64,000 bases of DNA, taken from the NCBI GenBank assembly GCA_963774415.1, contig CAVZEU010000004.1, forward strand, positions 310,001 through 374,000, written 5' to 3'. The stretch comes from SZUA-36 sp963774415. Its GTDB lineage: Bacteria > Pseudomonadota > Gammaproteobacteria > Xanthomonadales > SZUA-36. The notes beneath the pieces are model-generated. The model was given only the letters and a program-made list of their open reading frames with translations. It was not told the DNA's origin and searched no databases. Within the stretch, counting starts at the first letter, position 1. Each line of letters starts with the position of its first letter. Positions 18,162 to 25,595 of the stretch are shown here, piece by piece. A program made the translations under genes and the position numbers.

Positions 18162-18791
18162 ATGACGACCGCGCGCCAGCAACGCATACCGGAGCACATG
18201 TCGCCGCAACGGGGCGATATCCGGTTGTTTGAAAACCCGCTGCTTGAGCGGTTGAGCCGGATTTCGCCGGTGACTGTGCTGGTGGTATACCTGCCCATCA
18301 TCGTGTTTTCCGCCTGGCAAGGGTGGCAGGCGGGAACGGGGTTCTGGGCGTTTTTCGGGCTGTTTGTCGGCGGTGTGTTTTTCTGGACCATTTTCGAGTA
18401 CCTGCTGCACCGCTTCGTGTTTCATTACACGCCCGCAGGCCCGCTCCAGGAACGGCTCGTATTCCTGTTCCACGGGGTCCACCACCAGTATCCGAACGAC
18501 AAGGAAAGGCTGGTCATGCCGGTGACGTTGAGCCTGCTGATTGCCGCGGTGCTGTTGCTGGCGTTCAGGTTGTTACTGGGCGAGTTCGCGTGGAGCTTTT
18601 TCTCCGGTTTTACCGCGGGTTATCTTGCCTACGACATGACCCATTACAGTATCCACCATTTCAAACGTCCGCGAGTTCCATGGTTGGCCAGCCTTTGGAA
18701 ACGCCATTTGGATCACCATTTTCGGGATACCAACAAGGGTTATGGCGTTTCCTCCACGATTTGGGATCGTGTTTTTGGAACGCTTGCGTAA
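18162..18791 (+). CDS. Fatty-acid hydroxylase superfamily membrane di-iron enzyme (sphingolipid hydroxylase-like)
   Basis: A 209-residue membrane protein with paired hydrophobic segments (about 38-75 and 120-155) and the histidine boxes of the fatty-acid hydroxylase superfamily: HRFVFH near 84, HGVHHQYPND near 105, HYSIHH near 162 and HLDHHF near 183. These bind a di-iron centre that hydroxylates lipid chains using O2. Spacing and the HGVHH-x-P form resemble the FA2H/Scs7 fatty-acid 2-hydroxylases of eukaryotic sphingolipid metabolism. It precedes the fatty-acyl-AMP ligase and serine-palmitoyltransferase-like gene on the same strand, which suggests that it hydroxylates the acyl chain or long-chain base of a sphingolipid. 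AAGGAG lies 13 bases before the ATG, a long spacing. Carotenoid or sterol hydroxylase roles are less likely here. Confidence 0.85.
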   Translation: MTTARQQRIPEHMSPQRGDIRLFENPLLERLSRISPVTVLVVYLPIIVFSAWQGWQAGTGFWAFFGLFVGGVFFWTIFEYLLHRFVFHYTPAGPLQERLVFLFHGVHHQYPNDKERLVMPVTLSLLIAAVLLLAFRLLLGEFAWSFFSGFTAGYLAYDMTHYSIHHFKRPRVPWLASLWKRHLDHHFRDTNKGYGVSSTIWDRVFGTLA

Positions 18792-18842
18792 TGAGAAATG
18801 TCAGAAATGTGACAGAAAATAGCCTTGTTGAAAGGTATTTTG

Positions 18843-18849
18843 TTAGAAT
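18843..18849 (+). promoter_or_regulatory. Possible extended -10 promoter element upstream of the ceramide genes
   Basis: TTG-T-TAGAAT contains a TGn extended -10 and a TATAAT-like hexamer at 18844-18849, in an AT-rich gap within an otherwise GC-rich region. No good -35 box is present at 17 bases. It would drive the acyl-AMP ligase gene with a leader of about 235 bases. Confidence 0.3.
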
Positions 18850-18856
18850 TAGCTTT

Positions 18857-18873
18857 AATGATTCGGTATCATT
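18857..18873. promoter_or_regulatory. Perfect inverted repeat AATGAT-N5-ATCATT, candidate operator
   Basis: Six-base perfect arms separated by TCGGT lie just downstream of the possible -10 element. Size and symmetry fit a dimeric repressor site such as a TetR- or MarR-type operator. The gap 18792-19088 (297 bases) holds no gene and is clearly richer in A and T than its flanks. Confidence 0.3.
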
Positions 18874-19088
18874 GCCGATGGTTGCGCGCAATGAAACCAT
18901 AATATTTACTTTTTGTTAACGAATTTTTTAATGAAGTTTGCGAAAATCTATCAGTTATAGGCAGGGGGCGAAAGAGCCTGGCTTGTATAGGTTGATAAAC
19001 AAGTAGCCGATAAATTTAACGAAAGAGGCCTATTTGGTGGTAAACGAATTAAAAACCTGTGCGGGTGCTTCATGAGGGTGCAATTTCA

Positions 19089-20855
19089 ATGAGTCTTTTA
19101 AAACCGACTTGTGCCAACAAATCACTGCCGGTAAAAATCTCTGGCTATTCCAATCTCGTTGAGGCGTTGGAATACGCTGCACAGGGGGACTCCGGTTACA
19201 ACTTTTACGATGGCCGCGGCCGCCTGGCCGCGGTGTTGTCGTACGCGGATCTGTGCGAGCAGGCCAAGACCCTGGCGCGCAAGTTGCTGGGCCTGGGTTG
19301 CGAGCGTGGTTCCAGGGTCGGGATCATTGCCGAAACGGAGCCGATGTTTCACCGTTTCTTTTTTGCCTGTCAGTATGCCGGGTTGATCCCCGTGGCCCTG
19401 CCTGCGGGCATCCAACTGGGTGCACACGGCGCCTACGTGGGCCAGGTCAGACGGATGCTGAAGAGTTGCGGCGCCTCCCTGGTCGTTGCACCCGACACCC
19501 ACGCCAAGTTCATGACCGAGGCCGTGCAGGGGCTGGACCTGCTAATGGCGGGACGGCAGGCCGATTTCGACGCCCTGCCGGAGGCAGACGTGGAACTCAG
19601 GCCGCTGGGTACCGAGCAACCTGCCTATCTGCAGTACACGTCCGGCAGCACGAGCTTTCCCCGCGGCGTAGAAATTACGCAGAAAACGGTACTCAACAAC
19701 CTGATGGAAATTGCCCGCTATGGCCTCAAGTTGAGGGCGGAAGACCGGTTCGTGTCGTGGCTGCCCTTCTACCATGATATGGGCCTGGTTGGATTTATTC
19801 TCGTCCCGTTGATCAGCCAGCTGTCCGTGGACTACCTCGGTTCGCGGACATTCGCCATGCGTCCGCGCCTGTGGCTCAAAGTTTTGTCCGACAACAAGGG
19901 CACGGTTTCATCGGCGCCGACGTTCGGTTACGAGTTATGCGCCAGGCGGCTGCGGCCCGCCGACATCGAAAGCTATGACCTCAGTCACTGGCGCGCGGCC
20001 TGTGTCGGGGCCGAGAGAATCAACCCGGTGCCGTTGAAGGCGTTTGCGGAAATACTCGAGCCCTGCGGCTTCGACGAGCGCTCGTTTGTCGCCTGCTACG
20101 GCATGGCCGAGTGCGTGTTGGCGACCAGCTTTGCCCCTCTGGGCACAGGTTTGAACGTCGATTTGGTCGACCGGAAACTGATGGCCGAGCAAGGGCTCGC
20201 CAAGCCCTTCGAAGGTGAAGCGGCTTCGACCTCCGCCTTCGTCGATTGTGGCAAACTGTTGCCTGGATTTAAGATCCGGATCGTGGGCGAAGACGCCGAG
20301 GAGTTACCGGAACGGCAGTGCGGCGAAATCCACCTGAAGGGCTCGAGCGTCATGCGCGGTTATTTCCAGGATGTGGCATCCACACGCGCCGTTCTGTCCA
20401 AAGACGGATGGCTGAACACCGGCGACATCGGCTACCGCATCGGTGACCACCTGGTCATTACTTCGCGCAGCAAGGACGTCATCATCATCAAGGGCCGCAA
20501 TATCTGGCCTTACGACCTGGAGGAACTCGCCCAACAGACCGATGGCGTCAAGCTGGGCGGCGTTGCCGCATTTTCCGTTCGTGACGACCAGCAGGACGAG
20601 CAGGCGGTGCTGGTGGTCGAAACCAGGGAAACCAATATCAAGAAGCGGCAGAAAATCATTACCGAGATCAGCCGTTCGATCCATGAACATTTCGGTATCA
20701 ATGTAATGATCGATCTGGCGCCCCGCGGGACGCTGCCGCGGACGTCTTCGGGCAAGCTCTCAAGATCGCAGTCCAAGCAAGGCTTCCTCGCCCGCAAGAC
20801 CCTGCAGGACGTCGAAAGATCCATGGCCAGGGTTGTCGATTCGCAACTGGCCTGA
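19089..20855 (+). CDS. Fatty-acyl-AMP ligase (acyl-ACP synthetase, AasR-like)
   Basis: A 588-residue adenylating enzyme of the FAAL group that activates a fatty acid as acyl-AMP and loads it onto a carrier protein. ATP-binding motif YTSGSTSFPRG lies near residue 182, then SWLPFYHDMGLVG, the CYGMAE motif and LNTGDIGY, with the catalytic lysine region RTSSGKLSRSQSKQ at the C-terminus. In Caulobacter an acyl-ACP synthetase (AasR) with its own carrier supplies acyl groups for ceramide synthesis; the carrier, reductase and Spt homologues follow here in order. GAGGGTG eight bases before the ATG at 19089 fixes the start; a GTG ten codons upstream lacks such a site. The last bases overlap the next gene. 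Confidence 0.88.
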   Translation: MSLLKPTCANKSLPVKISGYSNLVEALEYAAQGDSGYNFYDGRGRLAAVLSYADLCEQAKTLARKLLGLGCERGSRVGIIAETEPMFHRFFFACQYAGLIPVALPAGIQLGAHGAYVGQVRRMLKSCGASLVVAPDTHAKFMTEAVQGLDLLMAGRQADFDALPEADVELRPLGTEQPAYLQYTSGSTSFPRGVEITQKTVLNNLMEIARYGLKLRAEDRFVSWLPFYHDMGLVGFILVPLISQLSVDYLGSRTFAMRPRLWLKVLSDNKGTVSSAPTFGYELCARRLRPADIESYDLSHWRAACVGAERINPVPLKAFAEILEPCGFDERSFVACYGMAECVLATSFAPLGTGLNVDLVDRKLMAEQGLAKPFEGEAASTSAFVDCGKLLPGFKIRIVGEDAEELPERQCGEIHLKGSSVMRGYFQDVASTRAVLSKDGWLNTGDIGYRIGDHLVITSRSKDVIIIKGRNIWPYDLEELAQQTDGVKLGGVAAFSVRDDQQDEQAVLVVETRETNIKKRQKIITEISRSIHEHFGINVMIDLAPRGTLPRTSSGKLSRSQSKQGFLARKTLQDVERSMARVVDSQLA

Positions 20856-21789
20856 TTTGCAGGCAAATCAATTTGCGGTACTCATCACCGGCGCTACCGG
20901 TTTCATCGGCCGGCGCCTTTCTCTAGGATTGGGCGACGCCGGACACAGTGTCCGGGCTGTCGTCAGGCCGGAGCGAAACCCTGACAGGCGGGTTGCGACC
21001 GTCTGCGATCAAGTACCCGCCGACCTGACCGACGCGGACACGCTGGCGAGCGCTGTCAGCGGCTGCAGGGCGGTCGTCTATTGCGCCGGCAGCGTCAGGG
21101 GGCGCACACCCGAAGACTTCGAAACCGCCAACATCGGCGGCGTCCGGGCGATGCTCGATGCCATTGACTCCACCGAGCGCAAGCCGCCGTTGTTGCTGAT
21201 TTCCTCGCTGGCGGCGAGCCGGCCGGAACTGTCGGCATATGCTTACAGCAAGCACGAGGCCGAGCGGCTTTTGCAGGCCCGGCGCGGCTTGTCATGGAGC
21301 ATACTGCGGCCACCGGCTGTTTATGGCCCCGGGGACACGGAAATGCTGCCCCTGCTGAAGGCCGCCCGGCGCGGCTTGCTGCTGCGTCCGGGACCCGCCG
21401 CGCAGCGCATTTCGTTGTTGCACGTGGACGACCTTGCCGCCGCCGTCGTGGCGTGGTTGGCCGCATCCGGCAATTGCAGGCACAAGACCTATGCCATCGA
21501 TGACGGCCGTTCCGGCGGTTATGACTGGGCAGCCATCGGGGAGGCGGCCCACGGCGGCAAATATCGCACCGTGGCCGTGCCGCGCAAACTCCTGGGGCTG
21601 ACCGCGCGGCTGAACGTGCTTTCCTCGCACCTGCTGGGCTATCAACCGATGCTGACACCGGGCAAGGTCAGGGAACTGGTCCAGCCGGACTGGCTTGGCG
21701 GCGACAATGCAGCGTTTACGGCGGCCACCGGCTGGCGTCCAGGCATCGAATTGCGGGAAGGCATCAAGCGCTTGTTCGAACACGCGTAG
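20833..21789 (+). CDS. NAD(P)-dependent epimerase/reductase, CerR-like
   Basis: An extended short-chain dehydrogenase of about 310-318 residues. The N-terminal Rossmann motif is ITGATGFIGRRL, and the active-site pair is in YAYSKHEAE (Tyr-x-x-x-Lys), with LISSLAAS before it and RPPAVYGPGD after it. In Caulobacter a protein of this family, CerR, reduces the keto group of 3-ketoceramide. Here the gene sits between the acyl-AMP ligase and the carrier protein, the same company. The only starts are TTG: 20833, overlapping the ligase gene by 23 bases, or 20857, directly after its stop; the second may be the true one. Role in ceramide reduction is inferred from context; the fold assignment is secure. 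Confidence 0.82.
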   Translation: MSIRNWPDLQANQFAVLITGATGFIGRRLSLGLGDAGHSVRAVVRPERNPDRRVATVCDQVPADLTDADTLASAVSGCRAVVYCAGSVRGRTPEDFETANIGGVRAMLDAIDSTERKPPLLLISSLAASRPELSAYAYSKHEAERLLQARRGLSWSILRPPAVYGPGDTEMLPLLKAARRGLLLRPGPAAQRISLLHVDDLAAAVVAWLAASGNCRHKTYAIDDGRSGGYDWAAIGEAAHGGKYRTVAVPRKLLGLTARLNVLSSHLLGYQPMLTPGKVRELVQPDWLGGDNAAFTAATGWRPGIELREGIKRLFEHA

Positions 21790-21922
21790 CAGGCATCCGG
21801 GTTTTGCCCGTTCACGCCGATCCAGGTCCGCTTGCCGCGGTGACGCCGACCAAAAAATGGAGATCGTGGCGTACATTTGCGCCCGCCTGCGCTACAATTC
21901 ACCACCATTGACTTGCAATCCC

Positions 21923-22207
21923 ATGGAGCGCGTTTTGCAACATTCGGTCGAAGCGGTGAGCGAAAAGCTTGCACAGATACTGACGGGCTATCTCAGCAAC
22001 AACTGGGGGCGGATCCCGGAAAAATACCGTCACATCACACCCAGCACCAATATGGTCACGCAACTGCAACTGGACTCTTTCCAGGTGATGGAATTCATGT
22101 TGGAGGTGGAGGACCATTTCGATGTCGCCATCGACCTGGAAAGCCTGTCTGATGTCCATACCGTCAGAGATCTGGCCGAGGTTGTCATAGCCGCTCATGC
22201 TGACTAG
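21923..22207 (+). CDS. Dedicated acyl carrier protein (AcpR-like)
   Basis: A 94-residue acidic carrier protein. The phosphopantetheine attachment motif is LDSFQVMEFML with Ser at residue 52, followed by VEDHFDVAIDLESLSDVHTVRDLAEVV, the usual helices II and III. The frame stays open upstream, but that part is Arg-rich and unlike a carrier, so the ATG at 21923 is taken. It lies 13 bases before the Spt-like gene and behind the reductase. In Caulobacter an ACP of its own (AcpR) works with Spt and the acyl-ACP synthetase in ceramide synthesis, and this gene matches that position. It is clearly not the fatty-acid-synthesis AcpP, whose neighbours would be fab genes. Confidence 0.9.
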   Translation: MERVLQHSVEAVSEKLAQILTGYLSNNWGRIPEKYRHITPSTNMVTQLQLDSFQVMEFMLEVEDHFDVAIDLESLSDVHTVRDLAEVVIAAHAD

Positions 22208-22220
22208 GGATTGAACCGGG

Positions 22221-23396
22221 ATGTCATTGCTCGCTAAATTTGATGCCGCAAAACAATTGAGAACGGGCCTGGCGGGCGCCGGGCAGGACCCGACCAAGGT
22301 GGTATTCGACGCCATCAATTCGGCAACGGAAGGCGTGGTGGCGGGACGCACCACCGTTCTCGCCGGAACCAACAACTACCTCGGCTTGACGTTTGACCCG
22401 GAGTGTGTCGCCGCCGGTATCGATGCACTCGAGCGTTGCGGCACCGGAACGACCGGGTCGCGCATGGCGAACGGCAGCTACGCCAGCCATCTGGCGCTGG
22501 AAGCCGAGCTGGCCGATTTCTTCGACTGCCCGCAGGCGCTCGTTTTTTCAACCGGCTACGCCGCCAATCTCGGCACGCTGGCGGCCTTGCTGGCGCCCGG
22601 TGACGCCGTCCTGCTGGATGCGGATGCGCATGCCAGCCTGTATGACGGCTGCCTGATGAGCGGCGCAGACGTATTTCGCTTCAAACACAACGACGTCGGC
22701 AGCCTCGAGCGCCGCCTGGCGCGCCTGGGCGAGCGTGCGAGCCGCTGCCTGATCGTCGTGGAAGGCATGTACAGCGTGCTCGGGGATTGCGCCCCGCTGG
22801 ATGAAATCGTGGCGCTGAAGGAACAGGCCGACGCCATCGTGCTCGTCGATGAGGCACACTCGGTCGGTGTGTTCGGCGAACATGGCCGCGGTGTGGCCGA
22901 ACAGCAGGGCGTTCTGGAAAAGGTCGATTTCATTGTCGGCACTTTCAGCAAGAGCCTGGGCGCCATGGGCGGTTTCTGCGCCAGCCGGCACGAAGCACTG
23001 GGTCTATTCCGGTATGTTTCAAGGCCGTTCATTTTCACGGCCTCGCCCAGCCCATCCATCGTTGCCACGACCCGAACGGCGCTGGCCCAGTTGCGCGCTC
23101 GGCCAGAGTTGCGTGAACGGCTATGGCAAAACGCAAGGCGCCTTTATGCCAGCTTCGAGGCGATGGGGTTTGAACTCGGGCCGCAGGTCAGCCCGGTGAT
23201 CGCCGTCAAGATCGGGCAAAAAGAGGAGGCGCTGGCGGACTGGTACCGGCTGCTCAAGGCGGGGGTCTACGTCAACCTGATGCTGCCGCCTGCGACACCA
23301 GGCAGCGCCAGTTATCTGCGCTGCAGTGTCAGCGCCGCTCATACCGACGAGCAGATAACGGCGATTATCGACGCCTTTGCCCAGCTCCGCGGCTGA
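22221..23396 (+). CDS. spt: Serine palmitoyltransferase-like alpha-oxoamine synthase
   Basis: A 391-residue PLP enzyme of the alpha-oxoamine synthase family, which joins an amino acid to an acyl thioester with loss of CO2. VDEAHSVGVFGEHGRG and GTFSKSLGAMGGF are present; Lys244 in the second is the Schiff-base lysine. AONS (BioF), KBL, HemA and SPT share this fold. The SPT reading comes from context: a dedicated carrier protein 13 bases upstream, then an acyl-AMP ligase, a CerR-like reductase and a fatty-acid hydroxylase, and no biotin genes. The product would be 3-ketosphinganine from serine and acyl-ACP. The 3' end overlaps the convergent flippase-like gene by 32 bases. Confidence 0.85.
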   Translation: MSLLAKFDAAKQLRTGLAGAGQDPTKVVFDAINSATEGVVAGRTTVLAGTNNYLGLTFDPECVAAGIDALERCGTGTTGSRMANGSYASHLALEAELADFFDCPQALVFSTGYAANLGTLAALLAPGDAVLLDADAHASLYDGCLMSGADVFRFKHNDVGSLERRLARLGERASRCLIVVEGMYSVLGDCAPLDEIVALKEQADAIVLVDEAHSVGVFGEHGRGVAEQQGVLEKVDFIVGTFSKSLGAMGGFCASRHEALGLFRYVSRPFIFTASPSPSIVATTRTALAQLRARPELRERLWQNARRLYASFEAMGFELGPQVSPVIAVKIGQKEEALADWYRLLKAGVYVNLMLPPATPGSASYLRCSVSAAHTDEQITAIIDAFAQLRG

Positions 23397-24690
23397 CCGG
23401 GCCCTCCGCGCCATCCCTGCGCTTCCGGGTCAGGGCCAGCATCAGCAGCAGCGTCAGCAGCGAGCCGGCAACGGCGGCGATGCCCGGCCCGGTCAGGCCC
23501 AGCCAGCGCGCCGCGAAGTAGAACAAGCCGAGGAATACCAGCAGGCCGAGAATGTGAATGCGCAGCACCGGGGCGACCCTGCCCATGGCGTAGGCGGTGG
23601 CCCGCAGCGGTGATGTGGTCAATTCGAATGTCGCCGCCAGTAACATCAGTGACAACAGCGTCGATGCCTGGGTGTATTCCGGGCCGATCAGGCGCAGCAA
23701 CGGGCCGGCGGCGGGTATGGACAGCAGCACCAGCAACAAGCCGGTCATGATGGCCGCCCGGGCCGCCTGGCGCCCCAGGGCGTGAAACCCGCCGGTCTGC
23801 CGATGCAGGATGCGGGCCAGGTCCGGAAACAGGACGTCGCGCAGCATGCCGGCCGGCTTGCTCAGGATGCTCGAGAAATCCCGCGCAAGGCGAAACATAC
23901 CCGCCGCGGCGGGGCCCAGGAGACTGCCCGCCAGTAACACCGACAGGTGCCTGGGCAGCAGGTCGACGTTGGTTTGCCAGTAGCACACGGCGATGAAGTG
24001 CCGGAATTCGCGGTTGGTCCTGAGCGCCTCGCGCCAGTGCCAGCGCGACCACAGACTCCGCCGCTGGCGCCGGGCGAGTTCGATGTGGCCGCGTAAGAAC
24101 AGCCAGGTATTCTCGGTGACGAAAGCGGCGGCCCATATACCGATGAATACCTGCATCGGTGCGTGCATGGGCCAGGCGACGAGCACACCGAGAAGACGGA
24201 TCGACGGACCGACCAGGTAGTAGGTGCTGAGAGCGTCGAAGCGGTCGTATAGCCGCAGCATGCCGTTGGGCGTGTTGATCGCGGTCGTCAGCATGACGAG
24301 GCTGTACAGGCCCGCCAGCGACGTCATGTGTTGGTCCCAATGCAGCATACTCGCCGCCACGGGCGCCATGGCGAAGCCCACCGCTGCGGCCAGCATGGCG
24401 GAGGCGATATCGATCAGGGTGGTGGTACGGTACAGGGTTTCGAGCTGCGCATTCTCGCCATTTTCGTGCAAGGGCACGCCGAACCTGACAATGGCTTCGT
24501 AGGTTCTGAAGTTGAGGATACCGCGGATCGCCAGGACGTATGTGTGCAACAGGATGACCAGGCCGAATTCGGCGGCGGGCAGGGCCTTGGCCATCAGGGC
24601 GGTGGCGGTCAGTGTAAGCAGCGCGGCGATGCCGCGGCCGCGCAGCACGACGCCGAAGTTTTTCAAAACACGCTTGCCGGCGTGTGTCAA
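23365..24690 (-). CDS. Flippase-like polytopic membrane protein (MATE/Wzx superfamily)
   Basis: About 441 residues with 12 or more hydrophobic segments and the layout of polysaccharide/lipid flippases: LKNFGVVLRGRGIAALLTLTATALMAKAL at the N-terminus, and RLARDFSSILSKPAGMLRDVLFPDLARI in the centre. Wzx-type proteins flip undecaprenyl-linked sugars; here lipid-modifying neighbours suggest a lipid or lipid-sugar. The start taken is TTG 24690, whose last bases overlap the TGA of the upstream gene (TTGA), with a G-rich stretch before it; the frame is open to 24807 but that part overlaps the upstream coding sequence. It is the last gene of a three-gene minus-strand operon. Confidence 0.78.
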   Translation of the reverse strand: MTHAGKRVLKNFGVVLRGRGIAALLTLTATALMAKALPAAEFGLVILLHTYVLAIRGILNFRTYEAIVRFGVPLHENGENAQLETLYRTTTLIDIASAMLAAAVGFAMAPVAASMLHWDQHMTSLAGLYSLVMLTTAINTPNGMLRLYDRFDALSTYYLVGPSIRLLGVLVAWPMHAPMQVFIGIWAAAFVTENTWLFLRGHIELARRQRRSLWSRWHWREALRTNREFRHFIAVCYWQTNVDLLPRHLSVLLAGSLLGPAAAGMFRLARDFSSILSKPAGMLRDVLFPDLARILHRQTGGFHALGRQAARAAIMTGLLLVLLSIPAAGPLLRLIGPEYTQASTLLSLMLLAATFELTTSPLRATAYAMGRVAPVLRIHILGLLVFLGLFYFAARWLGLTGPGIAAVAGSLLTLLLMLALTRKRRDGAEGPVSRGAGQRRR

Positions 24691-25595
24691 CGAAAAGCCC
24701 CCCGGCGGTAAAGGCGCCAAAGCAACGGCCAGGCGAATATCAGCGGGTGTCTGCGCTGTCGCGCTGTTGGCTCGATGTACATGCCCGAGTGGCGCTTGAT
24801 CTTCCACAGCAGGTAGTCCAGGCCGTCATTGAAAGTGTAGGCGGCCTTCAGCAGGCGCAGCAGCGACAGTATCTTGCCTTGCACGCTGCGCAGCCGCCAG
24901 GCGGCGCCGGCGAAAGTCCTCGCGGCTGCGGAACTCAGGTTGCGGTATTCGCCGTCTTCCGCGGCGGCTATTTTTGTCATGCCCTGAGCGGCCAAGGTGC
25001 GTGTCACGCGGTCGTAGTAAGCGCAGTTGCCGGTGTAGATCGCCGCCGGGCGCTGACCGCTTTCGGTTCGCAGTTCACAGTGGTATGTCAGGCCCAAACC
25101 CCGCACCCACAAAGTCTCGCTGCTGAAATATTCGGGCAGCGTCGGCACAACGTGCCTGACAAAGTTGGCCGCCGCCAGACTGAAGGTTTCCAGCAAATCA
25201 GCCTCGACGCCGGCGTCGCGCGCATAGACGATGGCGCACGGTTGCGCGAAACGCGCCCAAAAGTAGGAGTGAAAGTCATGCAGGACGGCGCGGTGAAACC
25301 GCTTCAGCGTCAGCAGCGCATATTTCGCCCGTACGTCCCTGTCGTCAATCCGCTGGTGAATCTGGTAAACGTTCGGGGGCAGCAGGTGGCACATCCAGCC
25401 CTGCCAGCGTGTATCCAGGCTTTCGTAATTATCCACCAGCGCATAAAAATCGAGTACCGTGTCACGGGCGCCGCGCAGCCATGAACCGTAGACGAGCACG
25501 GCCGCAAGCGTGTTGCCGTGCCGCCGGCGGATATCTTCGAGCAGGGCCTGGAGGGTCGTATCCTCAGACAGGGGCTTTGCGGCTTGTTCGTGCAT
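24687..25595 (-). CDS. Tam41-like lipid cytidylyltransferase (nucleotidyltransferase fold)
   Basis: A 302-residue protein resembling mitochondrial Tam41, which makes CDP-diacylglycerol from phosphatidate and CTP. Shared landmarks in order: VYGSWLRG near 31-38, an acidic VLDFYALVD strand near 45-53, a stretch ending NVYQIHQR, then RAKYALLTLKRFHRAVLHDF where Tam41 has KYGV...L...W, a LAAANFVRH helix, LTYHCELR, and a basic amphipathic C-terminal region (GKILSLLRLLKAAYTF, YLLWKIKRHSG) like the Tam41 membrane anchor. The start at 25595 has a GGGGGG stretch before it and overlaps the CDP-alcohol phosphotransferase gene by 32 bases. Product could be a CDP-lipid used next door. Family membership is judged by eye; substrate is unknown. 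Confidence 0.65.
   Translation of the reverse strand: MHEQAAKPLSEDTTLQALLEDIRRRHGNTLAAVLVYGSWLRGARDTVLDFYALVDNYESLDTRWQGWMCHLLPPNVYQIHQRIDDRDVRAKYALLTLKRFHRAVLHDFHSYFWARFAQPCAIVYARDAGVEADLLETFSLAAANFVRHVVPTLPEYFSSETLWVRGLGLTYHCELRTESGQRPAAIYTGNCAYYDRVTRTLAAQGMTKIAAAEDGEYRNLSSAAARTFAGAAWRLRSVQGKILSLLRLLKAAYTFNDGLDYLLWKIKRHSGMYIEPTARQRRHPLIFAWPLLWRLYRRGAFR

Noticed and set aside
18961..19020. Possible sigma-54 promoter (TGGC then TTG) before the acyl-AMP ligase gene
   Set aside because: The spacing between the GG and TTG elements is two bases too long for a -24/-12 promoter and the GC of the -12 element is missing.
22221..23396. Calling the alpha-oxoamine synthase BioF or KBL
   Set aside because: No biotin or threonine-degradation genes are nearby, while an ACP, acyl-AMP ligase and CerR-like reductase are adjacent. 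A wrong call cannot be excluded from the sequence alone.
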